Source of the DNA: Corallium rubrum
Lineage: Eukaryota; Cnidaria; Anthozoa; Scleralcyonacea; Coralliidae
Reading direction: 5' to 3'
DNA: 64,000 nucleotides
Assembly (NCBI GenBank): GCA_964035015.1
Contig: OZ036005.1
Location: 5,030,747-5,094,746, forward strand
Shown: positions 1-10,648 of the stretch, piece after piece
Layout: every line of letters starts with the position of its first letter
How positions within the stretch are numbered: position 1 is the first letter of the stretch
Program-made: the position numbers and the translations under genes
The notes under the pieces: model-generated
Seen by the model: the letters and a program-made list of their open reading frames with translations, nothing else
Told to the model about the DNA's origin: nothing
Databases searched by the model: none

Positions 1-1004
1 ACTCCACAAAATGTTTGCCCAATCTACCCAAAAAGCGCTCACAGGATTGCCTGCGAAGAAGGCTGGAAAGTCCAAAAATTTAATATTAATTACAATGGGC
101 AGAGAATTGCACGTTTCTTCTATATTTTTTTAATTATAAAATTGAAAACTATAAGTTACTATAACTTATCGCTTGACATGATATGGCAAGGGTGTTGCCA
201 GGATATACACACAATAACATACAAATATTAAATAATCATGCCTCTTGCTCTATTAATGCTGTGGCAAAACTGTCAATTAATACAATTCCAAGTGCTTAAT
301 ATGTTTTGACAAATCTAGAGCTTTAAATATAAAATTACACAGCAATGTACCATTGAGCCCATCAGATACACACGCGGATAGTAGCGCCCATCTGTTCAGA
401 ATGTTGATCAGTGCAAACACAAATATGAACCCATACCAATATTGGCATATACACCAAAAAATAACAATCGAAATATAATAACCTAGGAGTCTAACGTGTC
501 GAGCGAAGGCCCTTCGGCTTCGGCAGAGAGAAACGTAAAGAGTATAACCCTGGTGAATACTTCCACAAGCAAATAGAGACGTGATATATATTAAAAACGA
601 GTAAACTTACTCGTTCGCGGCTAAATCGTTTATTGCATTCTTCAAGTTGGCGTGCGTGGTCTCCCCCCCCCCCCCCCGTGATCCCCCTGAATAGAAAAAC
701 TCAAAAATCGAGATATCGTTGACAAAACATATTAGCTCGGCAAGGAGGTCTGGAATGAGACCTGTACAGGCAACCCATGTCAAGATTAGTGTGCTGCCTC
801 GTTGACGCTCGGCAGCAACAACCCTCGGAAGTTAGCTGTGCTTCTATAAACAGGCACTTAGTAATCGAATTTATAAATTGGCCTAAATTATTGATGTAAT
901 TGCAAAGCCCTTAGGGGAACCAGTAGGAAGAATTGGTAATTTGTTTGTTAGATCGGTGGCTATACCGTTGCTAAAGACGTTGTTATAAAAAGTATGACTA
1001 AATT
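1..1004. other. AT-rich non-coding stretch with a degenerate foldback end
   Basis: No coding potential seen. Positions about 468-535 hold a degraded copy of a repeat end that recurs at 11030, 20930, 56605 and 59270 (core CGAGCGAAGGCCCTTCG). A run of C lies at 663-677. Nothing else is recognisable. Confidence 0.6.
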
Positions 1005-1085
1005 AACAAATAGATTCCATTTTGCCGTTGTCTCTGTTCAGTTATAGATGTACAGATGACGTCACAACGTGGGAAGTTGTTTTAT
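1005..1085 (+). mobile_element. Half of a MITE (family of 9717-9909)
   Basis: The stretch matches one arm of the inverted-repeat element at 9717-9909, including the shared motif GACGTCACAACGTGG and the terminal AACAAATAGATTCCAT. The second arm is absent here; the AT array begins soon after. A solo arm or truncated copy is inferred. Confidence 0.6.
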
Positions 1086-1123
1086 ACAGTACAAAAATTA
1101 CACAATACTTCATCAAAAGGTAT

Positions 1124-1126
<3 letters not shown>

Positions 1127-1192
<66 letters not shown>

Positions 1193-1269
1193 AATAGCAG
1201 TTACCTTCATCCTGCTCATCAGCACTACACTGATGAGGCCCAAAAGGCCGAAACGGTACCGTCTGTAGT

Positions 1270-1296
<27 letters not shown>
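1127..1296. repeat. AT dinucleotide arrays flanking the ribozyme
   Basis: Nearly pure alternating AT at about 1127-1188 and 1269-1296. Open frames of the YIYIYI type across it are repeat artefacts. Confidence 0.9.
1224..1269 (+). ncRNA. Type I hammerhead ribozyme (minimal, short stem III)
   Basis: All core elements of a hammerhead are present. CTGATGA is at 1230-1236 and GAAA at 1250-1253. Stem II is GGCC (1237-1240) with GGCC (1246-1249) around a 5 nt loop. Stem III pairs A1253-T1262, C1254-G1261, G1255-C1260 and G1256-C1259 with a 2 nt loop. The GTC cleavage triplet is 1261-1263, so cleavage is predicted between 1263 and 1264. Stem I pairs ACTACA (1224-1229) with TGTAGT (1264-1269) perfectly. 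The very short palindromic stem III is typical of metazoan retroelement hammerheads (retrozymes, Penelope-like elements), which often act as dimers. The motif lies between two AT arrays; no partner ribozyme in direct repeat is seen nearby, so it is likely a remnant of such an element. Confidence 0.88.
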
Positions 1297-1304
<8 letters not shown>

Positions 1305-1689
1305 ATACTGTACAATATAATTCAAAACTCAAAAGACTGAGTTTGACGCGATGAATTGAAAAAAAAAAGCACGATGTCTTATGCACTTCTTAAAAAGCGT
1401 ATACGTATAGGTCTTTTGAGAAATAAGCCTCCAAAAGATTGATTAGCTACAATGCTGTTAATCCACTGGCTTACTTGAATTAAGACCAAAGGGTTTTGAC
1501 TTTCGAACGTCAAAACTGACAAGCTGTTATTGCATTGGCAGAAATGGGGGTGTTAATGCATAGCGACTAGTGCGTGTACTTTTCACCTTTCTGACAGGGT
1601 TTAATTTCTGCTCTATGCAGTTATCAGATAAAAATTTCACCTTGACCGCATGTGAGAAGAGTTCTTTTAATTAAGACTACCAAACACAG

Positions 1690-1965
1690 GTTTCCTCCGG
1701 TTTTCTCCTGTAGTAATACTAAACTAATAAGATCCTTACTGGACCTCTAGGGAGAGCAGTTTAGATCTGACTGATATGGTTATCCAGTACAAATAAAGTT
1801 AGCTTATTCTTAAACACCAAACATTTTCGCCGGGTATTCCAGTTTTCTCCTGTAGTAACACTAGACCAATGAGGGATGGTCCTTAACTGGACCTCTAGGG
1901 CCGAGAGAACAGTTTCGATATGACTGATAAAGTTAACCTGTATAAATAGAGCCGGTTAGTTTAGT
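1690..1965 (+). repeat. Two direct copies of a SINE-like tail
   Basis: About 1690-1805 and 1838-1965 are diverged direct copies. Both contain GTTTTCTCCTGTAGTAA, then a CTAGACCAATGAG/CTAAACTAATAAG variant, CTGGACCTCTAGGG, GACTGATA and a tail TACAAATAAAGTTAG or TATAAATAGAGCCGG. This looks like the 3' body of a SINE; no tRNA or 5S head is attached. The family name is unknown to me. Confidence 0.5.
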
Positions 1966-2399
1966 TTTTTTTTAATGAGATGGGAGCACGATATGCAAAG
2001 CAGATCCAGAGGTATGCCTTCTCTATTTTAAGTTTTTAACGAAGATAGACCAAAATGGTTCGACTAAACGAATTAAAACTCTAAATTACTGATATAGAAT
2101 ATATCTACGATAAGCTGCCAAAATAAAAATATACATATATACTCACAGTCAGATGTCTCTTGAAGTAACTCCAACCTCTTTAACAGTTTCGACTATACTG
2201 ATCATGTAATGACACAATAACACCTGAAATGTAATAATTAACTTATTGTACTTAAAAGTATACAGTCCGTCTGTGACTATGTCATATGACTTGACGTATA
2301 CACATAAAAATATTACAGATTGTTTAAGTGCCAATAAAACAAATATTGAGTTTATCTTATTTTAAAAAGATACTTATAAAATCTCGAAAACAACCTCAG

Positions 2400-2530
2400 T
2401 CTACCATCTGAGTTCCAGTGGCTCAATGGCAAGAGCGTCCGGCTGGCATTCGGAAGGTTGTGGGTTCGAGTCCCGTCTGGAGCTCGGAGTTTTTCTCTGA
2501 GTTTAACTTACGTCAGCTTGCACAGCAAAA
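2400..2530 (+). mobile_element. tRNA-derived SINE, copy 1
   Basis: A tRNA-like cloverleaf lies at 2412-2483: seven-pair acceptor stem with one G-U, D arm GCTC/GAGC, an anticodon-position GGC, and T arm. The pol III A box (TGGCTCAATGG) and B box (GGTTCGAGTCC) are intact. The same leader (CTACCNTCTGAG) and trailer (TTTTTCTSTGAGTWTAA-like) occur at the second copy at 9105-9235, which shows that this is a dispersed SINE head and not an isolated tRNA gene. Confidence 0.7.
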
Positions 2531-2852
2531 CCAAACGAAAAAACTTTACCAACTTCAAGTTGAAAACACTATATTCTATAAATTAGTTTTTGCCGGTGCC
2601 CTTTTTAGATATTTCAGTTTGTTTAATTTAATATGTAAATGCCATATGGTCGTGACGTATAGTACACCCGTGCATAATGACTTATCGGAGAAGATTATGT
2701 ATCGTTATTATCAAACCAAACTTAATTCAAAGGGAGCATGTGAGTGTGGTTCTCCCACAATACCAAACATCTAGAATAGAATTTCAAGTGATTTCGTTTG
2801 ACACTAGCAAAGACAGCATAGCATGCATGTACACCACACCATGTGACATTAA

Positions 2853-3182
2853 TGAGTAATGAGTAATGATTTATTTAACGTCGTAAGCGCAGGATGTTGT
2901 CGCCCAATCATCCGAGCCAGAGGCCCATGTTAAAAGTGCACGACATAAGCTAAGACCTAAGTGTTGATTTTACGGAGGGAGGAAAACCGCAGAACCCTTG
3001 CGAAAAACCCTCGAAGCACAGGAGAGACCAACTAAACTCTACTCACATGAAATTCAAGTTAGAGAACGGGGTTATTCCCAGACGGTCGCCCATCCAAATA
3101 CTAACCCCGTCCAACTGGGCTTAACTACACGGCGGTGAGAGGCAGTGCCCTAACAGCACACGCCACCCGTGCTAACGTGCAA
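2853..3182 (-). mobile_element. 5S rRNA-headed SINE (SINE3-like)
   Basis: Read on the minus strand, 3178-3070 resembles the 3' two thirds of 5S rRNA: GGTTAGTATTTGGATGGG followed by CGACCGTCTGGGAATAAC corresponds to the internal control region and 3' arm of metazoan 5S. It continues into a body containing GGTTCTGCGGTTTTCC and ends at 2853 in a short ATTACTC tandem tail. The layout 5S head, unrelated body, simple-repeat tail is that of SINE3 elements. The 5' half of the 5S part is more diverged. Confidence 0.7.
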
Positions 3183-3626
3183 GCAAACTGAAATATCTTA
3201 GAAACGAAGCAAGGAAACCAAACACTGCAAAAGATATTACTTTCTCGATTTAAGTGTTCTCAAATAAGACAAACTTAATTCTCATGTCACTTTTAACATT
3301 CGCAACAAGATGTCACACAGTGGTTCAACAGCATAGAATACAAACGGAGTTAGCTCTGAACTTTAAACAAACGACGTAACATATTTGGGTGTCCCTGGGT
3401 TGACGTTATTTCCTGTGAATAGTAAACCAACGTCCTTTAGCAGAACCGAAAGACATCAAGATAAAATTTTAGTTGATGATTTAAACAATTCCTATCAGAA
3501 AGTGCCAAAGATTGTAAATATGCCAAAAAGCCAACCCTATCCATGAGATAGACACTTTACTATACATACATGCAATAAGTTAACTTCTGACTTATCACTT
3601 CCACCAAGAAGTTATCTTCTCACCTC
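3183..3626. other. Non-coding stretch
   Basis: No gene, ribozyme or repeat boundary recognised between the SINE and the TTTG array. Confidence 0.5.
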
Positions 3627-6600
3627 TGTTTGTTTGTTTGTTTGTTTGTTTGTTTGTTTGTTTGTTTGTTTGTTTGTTTGTTTGTTTGTTTGTTTGTTTG
3701 TTTGTTTGTTTGTTTGTTTGTTTGTTTGTTTGTTTGTTTGTTTGTTTGTTTGTTTGTTTGTTTGTTTGTTTGTTTGTTTGTTTGTTTGTTTGTTTGTTTG
3801 TTTGTTTGTTTGTTTGTTTGTTTGTTTGTTTGTTTGTTTGTTTGTTTGTTTGTTTGTTTGTTTGTTTGTTTGTTTGTTTGTTTGTTTGTTTGTTTGTTTG
3901 TTTGTTTGTTTGTTTGTTTGTTTGTTTGTTTGTTTGTTTGTTTGTTTGTTTGTTTGTTTGTTTGTTTGTTTGTTTGTTTGTTTGTTTGTTTGTTTGTTTG
4001 TTTGTTTGTTTGTTTGTTTGTTTGTTTGTTTGTTTGTTTGTTTGTTTGTTTGTTTGTTTGTTTGTTTGTTTGTTTGTTTGTTTGTTTGTTTGTTTGTTTG
4101 TTTGTTTGTTTGTTTGTTTGTTTGTTTGTTTGTTTGTTTGTTTGTTTGTTTGTTTGTTTGTTTGTTTGTTTGTTTGTTTGTTTGTTTGTTTGTTTGTTTG
4201 TTTGTTTGTTTGTTTGTTTGTTTGTTTGTTTGTTTGTTTGTTTGTTTGTTTGTTTGTTTGTTTGTTTGTTTGTTTGTTTGTTTGTTTGTTTGTTTGTTTG
4301 TTTGTTTGTTTGTTTGTTTGTTTGTTTGTTTGTTTGTTTGTTTGTTTGTTTGTTTGTTTGTTTGTTTGTTTGTTTGTTTGTTTGTTTGTTTGTTTGTTTG
4401 TTTGTTTGTTTGTTTGTTTGTTTGTTTGTTTGTTTGTTTGTTTGTTTGTTTGTTTGTTTGTTTGTTTGTTTGTTTGTTTGTTTGTTTGTTTGTTTGTTTG
4501 TTTGTTTGTTTGTTTGTTTGTTTGTTTGTTTGTTTGTTTGTTTGTTTGTTTGTTTGTTTGTTTGTTTGTTTGTTTGTTTGTTTGTTTGTTTGTTTGTTTG
4601 TTTGTTTGTTTGTTTGTTTGTTTGTTTGTTTGTTTGTTTGTTTGTTTGTTTGTTTGTTTGTTTGTTTGTTTGTTTGTTTGTTTGTTTGTTTGTTTGTTTG
4701 TTTGTTTGTTTGTTTGTTTGTTTGTTTGTTTGTTTGTTTGTTTGTTTGTTTGTTTGTTTGTTTGTTTGTTTGTTTGTTTGTTTGTTTGTTTGTTTGTTTG
4801 TTTGTTTGTTTGTTTGTTTGTTTGTTTGTTTGTTTGTTTGTTTGTTTGTTTGTTTGTTTGTTTGTTTGTTTGTTTGTTTGTTTGTTTGTTTGTTTGTTTG
4901 TTTGTTTGTTTGTTTGTTTGTTTGTTTGTTTGTTTGTTTGTTTGTTTGTTTGTTTGTTTGTTTGTTTGTTTGTTTGTTTGTTTGTTTGTTTGTTTGTTTG
5001 TTTGTTTGTTTGTTTGTTTGTTTGTTTGTTTGTTTGTTTGTTTGTTTGTTTGTTTGTTTGTTTGTTTGTTTGTTTGTTTGTTTGTTTGTTTGTTTGTTTG
5101 TTTGTTTGTTTGTTTGTTTGTTTGTTTGTTTGTTTGTTTGTTTGTTTGTTTGTTTGTTTGTTTGTTTGTTTGTTTGTTTGTTTGTTTGTTTGTTTGTTTG
5201 TTTGTTTGTTTGTTTGTTTGTTTGTTTGTTTGTTTGTTTGTTTGTTTGTTTGTTTGTTTGTTTGTTTGTTTGTTTGTTTGTTTGTTTGTTTGTTTGTTTG
5301 TTTGTTTGTTTGTTTGTTTGTTTGTTTGTTTGTTTGTTTGTTTGTTTGTTTGTTTGTTTGTTTGTTTGTTTGTTTGTTTGTTTGTTTGTTTGTTTGTTTG
5401 TTTGTTTGTTTGTTTGTTTGTTTGTTTGTTTGTTTGTTTGTTTGTTTGTTTGTTTGTTTGTTTGTTTGTTTGTTTGTTTGTTTGTTTGTTTGTTTGTTTG
5501 TTTGTTTGTTTGTTTGTTTGTTTGTTTGTTTGTTTGTTTGTTTGTTTGTTTGTTTGTTTGTTTGTTTGTTTGTTTGTTTGTTTGTTTGTTTGTTTGTTTG
5601 TTTGTTTGTTTGTTTGTTTGTTTGTTTGTTTGTTTGTTTGTTTGTTTGTTTGTTTGTTTGTTTGTTTGTTTGTTTGTTTGTTTGTTTGTTTGTTTGTTTG
5701 TTTGTTTGTTTGTTTGTTTGTTTGTTTGTTTGTTTGTTTGTTTGTTTGTTTGTTTGTTTGTTTGTTTGTTTGTTTGTTTGTTTGTTTGTTTGTTTGTTTG
5801 TTTGTTTGTTTGTTTGTTTGTTTGTTTGTTTGTTTGTTTGTTTGTTTGTTTGTTTGTTTGTTTGTTTGTTTGTTTGTTTGTTTGTTTGTTTGTTTGTTTG
5901 TTTGTTTGTTTGTTTGTTTGTTTGTTTGTTTGTTTGTTTGTTTGTTTGTTTGTTTGTTTGTTTGTTTGTTTGTTTGTTTGTTTGTTTGTTTGTTTGTTTG
6001 TTTGTTTGTTTGTTTGTTTGTTTGTTTGTTTGTTTGTTTGTTTGTTTGTTTGTTTGTTTGTTTGTTTGTTTGTTTGTTTGTTTGTTTGTTTGTTTGTTTG
6101 TTTGTTTGTTTGTTTGTTTGTTTGTTTGTTTGTTTGTTTGTTTGTTTGTTTGTTTGTTTGTTTGTTTGTTTGTTTGTTTGTTTGTTTGTTTGTTTGTTTG
6201 TTTGTTTGTTTGTTTGTTTGTTTGTTTGTTTGTTTGTTTGTTTGTTTGTTTGTTTGTTTGTTTGTTTGTTTGTTTGTTTGTTTGTTTGTTTGTTTGTTTG
6301 TTTGTTTGTTTGTTTGTTTGTTTGTTTGTTTGTTTGTTTGTTTGTTTGTTTGTTTGTTTGTTTGTTTGTTTGTTTGTTTGTTTGTTTGTTTGTTTGTTTG
6401 TTTGTTTGTTTGTTTGTTTGTTTGTTTGTTTGTTTGTTTGTTTGTTTGTTTGTTTGTTTGTTTGTTTGTTTGTTTGTTTGTTTGTTTGTTTGTTTGTTTG
6501 TTTGTTTGTTTGTTTGTTTGTTTGTTTGTTTGTTTGTTTGTTTGTTTGTTTGTTTGTTTGTTTGTTTGTTTGTTTGTTTGTTTGTTTGTTTGTTTGTTTG

Positions 6601-6843
6601 TTTGTTTGTTTGTTTGTTTGTTTGTTTGTTTGTTTGTTTGTTTGTTTGTTTGTTTGTTTGTTTGTTTGTTTGTTTGTTTGTTTGTTTGTTTGTTTGTTTG
6701 TTTGTTTGTTTGTTTGTTTGTTTGTTTGTTTGTTTGTTTGTTTGTTTGTTTGTTTGTTTGTTTGTTTGTTTGTTTGTTTGTTTGTTTGTTTGTTTGTTTG
6801 TTTGTTTGTTTGTTTGTTTGTTTGTTTGTTTGTTTGTTTGTTT
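3627..6843. repeat. Uninterrupted TTTG tetranucleotide microsatellite, ~3.2 kb
   Basis: About 800 perfect TGTT units with no interruption that I can see. The array is followed by a T-run and a short CTGT/CTAT-rich transition (6841-6881). A period of 4 gives a 12 nt codon cycle without stops in several frames on both strands, so the ORFs of 1086-1103 residues (VCLF and TNKQ repeats) are artefacts. Such perfection implies very recent expansion, or assembly extension. Confidence 0.97.
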
Positions 6844-6881
6844 TTTTTTTTTCCTGTCTGTTTGTCTATCTGTCTGTCTGC

Positions 6882-7920
6882 AGTTGCTAGAATATCTCGC
6901 AAAGTGCTGTACAAACTTAAGACAAACTTAATTTTCGTTTCATAAGCACTTTACGTTTTAAATGCATAATTATCGGGCAGAAAACTTGCTGAAGTTTCAG
7001 TTTGTCTCTTTAAAATAATAGTTTGTCCAACAATATTTGGTTTATGCTAAAATAAATAAACAATTCGTCCTCGTTTTGTCGGCTGCGCCTCGTAGATAGT
7101 AGTATAGGGACTTTAAGATCTACGATGTCAACCTCAACGACGACGTCATTTAAACAAAAGATTCCTTTTTGCAAAACAAAGAGAATGAATAAATTTTAGT
7201 CCCCAGAGTAATCTAAACACCGTCCTCGTTCTTTATACAACGCCAGTTAGAGCATTTTCACCGGCGTTTTCAGGACGATGTCAACGGCCAAACGATGAGA
7301 ACTGTTGCTTGAGATTGACTTCAATACAGACACTACAATCATTTTAGCAATACTGGTGGCGTTTTGGAAGTCACCAAACTAGCTTCAAATATCAAATATA
7401 ATAGTCAGTTAACCGTGACTTCCTTAAATTGTAAAATTTATGTTGCTTTTTAACCGCCGTCGTCGTCCTAGCATCCTAGTATACCAGCACATATATAGTC
7501 ATGGGCTCGTTGTCTAATTGTTAAGTATATAATATACCACTATATATATATATATAAATGAGGTCAAATGTATAATATTATAAATTTGTCATTAAAGAAT
7601 ACATCATGAATCAGTTCGATACGCTATCTATCATATTCCAATTACTTCAAGAAATCAAAACAATAATTTCACTTACTGTTGAGTTAACGAGCAGTTTTTC
7701 CTGCCGAATGGCCGTTGTTGCTAGGGCGAGATTTTTCCTAACTTCATTATATGGATGTTGTATTGAATCATTTTACGCCTGGTAGAGCTATTGTATCCAC
7801 AAAAGAGTAAAATAAACACAAAGGGACAAAACAAAGATAAAATGCCACCTTGTTTGCGGTTGTGAAGTGCATGAAGTGAATATCATAATTTATTTATGCA
7901 CACTAAGTACAACAACCTGG
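6882..7920. other. Non-coding stretch
   Basis: No gene found. A short AT run lies at 7540-7556. Otherwise unique-looking AT-rich sequence. Confidence 0.5.
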
Positions 7921-7921
7921 C

Positions 7922-7983
<62 letters not shown>

Positions 7984-8049
7984 GTGTGGGCTTTGGTCTA
8001 CGAAACGCAGAGTGCTCGATAACATATAGTTAGAGCAAATATAGATTTT

Positions 8050-8164
8050 CGCTTACCTCAAAAGTCTGCAACAGGCTGTTTCAGCTAAAAAAGAATCTTC
8101 AGGCAGATCTGCCTGAGGATTCTTTTTTAGATGAAACAGCCTGTTGCAGACTTTTGAGGTAAGC

Positions 8165-8165
<1 letters not shown>
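8050..8165. repeat. 116 bp spacerless palindrome
   Basis: The two 58 bp arms are complementary with about two mismatches and meet at 8107/8108 (centre GCAGATCTGC). Each arm, read outward from the centre, carries CTGARGA, then GAAAC, then TGTT, with complementary GATCTGC/GCAGAC on either side, which resembles a degenerate hammerhead. The element is flanked by AT arrays. Confidence 0.85.
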
Positions 8166-8230
<65 letters not shown>

Positions 8231-8231
8231 A

Positions 8232-8336
8232 GGTTATATACCGAGAACGCGGGATATAGGTCATATATTGACCCGAGGGGCCGAAGGTCCCGAGGGTCAA
8301 TATATGACTTATATCCCAAGTTCGAGGTATATAACC
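8232..8336. repeat. ~105 bp imperfect palindrome
   Basis: Arms begin GGTTATATACC and end GGTATATAACC, with internal GGTCATATATTGACCC pairing to GGGTCAATATATGAC around a short GGCCGAAGG centre. A further inverted pair (ATATCACGATTGAG at 8341, CTCAATCGTGATAT at 8492) encloses 8341-8506, so nested foldbacks are likely. Confidence 0.75.
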
Positions 8337-8521
8337 GACTTATATCACGATTGAGGAGGTTTTCGAACAAGGTTTCGTCAATTTCGAAGAGTTTCGATCA
8401 AGATTTTTCGAGTTATATCCACAAGTTTTATCTAATTATTTATTCACGGGATATAACCTGTATATATCCCGCGGTACATCAAAGAAAACCGACTCAATCG
8501 TGATATAAATATATATATATA

Positions 8522-8601
<80 letters not shown>

Positions 8602-8849
8602 TACATATATAGTATATATATTTAAAACACTCATTAATAATTCATGAAGAAAACACAAAAGAAATCATGACCGTGAAGGAGGTTGTATATCTGATACAAA
8701 CCACACGTGGTTGTATCACATATACAACCACTAGTGGTTGTATATCAGGTCACTATCTCCGCTCTAAAACATTGAAATTTAGCTTTTTCTGAATTAATCT
8801 GAACAAATATTACTCATATTAACATCAAAGACTCGGCGTGTTTTAAGCT

Positions 8850-8948
8850 GTTTACAACATTCGCGTCCGTGTTGTATCGAATATATAATCACTCGCCTTC
8901 GGCTCGTGATTGTATATTCGATACAACACGGCCGCTCATGTTGTAAAC
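8850..8948. repeat. ~99 bp palindrome, family of 19714-19812
   Basis: Arms start GTTTACAACA and contain GTGTTGTATCGAATAT on both sides of a CCTTCGG centre. A closely similar palindrome in the opposite internal orientation lies at 19714-19812. Palindromic MITE inferred. Confidence 0.7.
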
Positions 8949-8953
8949 ATTAC

Positions 8954-9007
<54 letters not shown>

Positions 9008-9104
9008 CTACTATACATCACTACTATACTACCGACGTGTTTGTGACTTCGAATATGAAGTTCGCATGTCATTAAAACGAACCAGATCGCGATTTATCCT
9101 TCTC

Positions 9105-9231
9105 TCTACCGTCTGAGTCCCAGTAGCTCAGTCGGCAGAGCGTCTGTCTGGAAATCAGAAGGTCGCGGGTTCGAATCCCGTCAGGGATACTCAGACATTT
9201 TTCTGAGTATAAAGCTTGAGAACAAATTTTA

Positions 9232-9235
<4 letters not shown>
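9105..9235 (+). mobile_element. tRNA-derived SINE, copy 2
   Basis: tRNA-like region 9117-9188 with perfect A box (TAGCTCAGTCGG) and B box (GGTTCGAATCC). The anticodon position reads GGA (serine), but there is no long variable arm and the acceptor has a mismatch, so a functional tRNA-Ser is unlikely. Leader and trailer match the copy at 2400. The trailer runs into an AT array. Confidence 0.72.
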
Positions 9236-9296
<61 letters not shown>

Positions 9297-9297
9297 G

Positions 9298-9509
9298 TAA
9301 TGTTTACAACACGAGCGGCCGTTTTGGGATATTGAGATGCTAATTAGTTACAAGCACTAATGGTTGTATCAGAAGAGTATACATCCACTGGTGGTTGTAA
9401 CTAATTAGCATCATTGGTTTTAGTTTGTGTGGAGTTTACAGAGGTATACATGTGACGTAATTTCTGAAATTGAATTGGCTGCAAAACTCATGAATTAGTA
9501 ATGAATTTC

Positions 9510-9520
<11 letters not shown>
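9298..9520 (+). repeat. Dispersed repeat shared with 19812-20037
   Basis: Near-identical to 19841-20037: both contain GGGATATTGAGATGCTAATT, an inner inverted pair GTTACAAGCACT / GTGGTTGTAACTAATTAGC, and end in AATTTCACAAATATATAT at an AT array. The 5' border matches the end of the palindrome family (TGTTTACAACA). Confidence 0.75.
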
Positions 9521-9544
<24 letters not shown>

Positions 9545-9716
9545 AGTATATTTATACAATACCCTGGTTGCTATGCGTGTTTTCATTGGTTGTTGCCCAT
9601 GATCTATTAGAGGACAGACACATGGATCACGTCAGATCACGTCAGCTGACTTGCTTTTTTCTTTCTTCATGCCCCAAAATCCGGCAAGAAGTATTGTGTA
9701 ATTTTTATATTGTATA

Positions 9717-9909
9717 AAACAAATAGATTCCATTTTTTGTTGTTTGTTCAGTTAATTATAGATGCACAGAAGACGTCACAGCGTGGTAAAAACATCAGTG
9801 ACCCACTCGACTGCGTCTCGTGGGCCACTTTTTTGTTCTTACCACGTTGTGACGTCATCTGTGCATCTATAACTGAACAGACAACGGCAAGATGAAATCT
9901 ATTTGTTAA
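9717..9909. mobile_element. MITE with ~70 bp inverted repeats
   Basis: Arms 9717-9788 and 9839-9909 are complementary: each includes ACAAATAGATT..., CAGTTATAGATGCACAG (or a near match) and GACGTCACARCGTGGTAA. The central ~50 bp is unrelated. A solo arm occurs at 1005. No transposase is encoded. Confidence 0.75.
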
Positions 9910-10342
9910 ATACATACATGTAACACGATTATAACATGTTTGAGTTGTTTTTGCTGCAAGCTGTCGTAATCAGACAAGTAGCTACAGTTAAAATGGAAAT
10001 ACCTTCCCATGCACTTCTACTTCTGCATAGTTTGTTGTGTATTACTGTATTTCGGTAGTCACTACTGAAGCGTATGGGAATTTTTTTGTCGACTGAAAAA
10101 TGTGAATAAAAAATATCTAGCTTTCATGGAGTTGAATCATAATATAACGAATTTTTCTTCCAAATCGATACCAACAAACAAATATAAATCAAGAATAAGC
10201 GACTTTTATCGCTAGTTATAAGACTGTTTATGTCGTTTATCTCATCGAAATATAGTAAGGTTTGACTGCAGTGGGGTCGTGGCCGGGGGGTCAGGGGGGG
10301 GGGGCATGCCCTAATGTCGTCCAACACAGTTTTGTCGGAATA

Positions 10343-10585
10343 GACGAGTTTCAGGGTGTTGCGTGCGCATCGTTTTGGAAAGAAATTGGCGGGCTCTTGG
10401 CGGGCTCCTCACAAAGTAAGGAATGGCAAACAGACTTGCTAGTGAGCCAACAACAGCAGAATAACAATGTTTTATATCCAGAAACTGTATCTACACTTTG
10501 TTTATTTTAAACAGTATGTTTACTTTGAGTGGAGCTTGCTAGTTTTTTTGAAAAATGATGCGCGCGCAACACCCTGAAACTCGCC
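10343..10585. mobile_element. 243 bp MITE present only in copy A
   Basis: Terminal inverted repeats of ~33 bp: left GACGAGTTTCAGGGTGTTGC, right its complement ending in CTCGCC. TA flanks both ends (10341-10342, 10586-10587), which fits a Tc1/mariner-type target duplication. Copy B is uninterrupted here (about 56180), so this is a polymorphic or recent insertion. Confidence 0.75.
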
Positions 10586-10648
10586 TATTTGGGCATAAGC
10601 TTTTCGCGGTTTCCGGTCATGACTATTTTTGCGCATCACTTTTGAGTT

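Larger units (their letters stand above)
7922..9542. repeat. Cluster of AT arrays alternating with palindromic elements
   Basis: AT arrays at about 7922-7982, 8167-8227, 8505-8598, 8952-9004, 9236-9290 and 9513-9542. Between them sit separate palindromes and a SINE (own entries). The regular alternation suggests elements that prefer AT/TA targets, or AT arrays seeded at their ends. Confidence 0.85.

Noticed and set aside
468-535. Hammerhead-like core at the first foldback end
   Set aside because: CTGCCGA replaces CTGANGA and the GAAAC position reads GACAC; too degraded.
2412-2483. Functional tRNA-Ala(GGC)
   Set aside because: Folds well, but leader and trailer match the other SINE copy, and several wobble pairs suggest a SINE head.
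3612-6945. Open frames of ~1100 residues on both strands
   Set aside because: Pure translation of the TTTG microsatellite; period four gives stop-free frames. No coding signal.
9117-9188. Functional tRNA-Ser(GGA)
   Set aside because: No long variable arm, acceptor and anticodon-stem mismatches, and shared SINE flanks with 2400-2530.
10124-10327. Small frames in the duplicated segment (also 11841-12150, 56888-57139)
   Set aside because: Overlap MITE ends and repeat boundaries; differences between copies do not favour silent sites as far as I can see.
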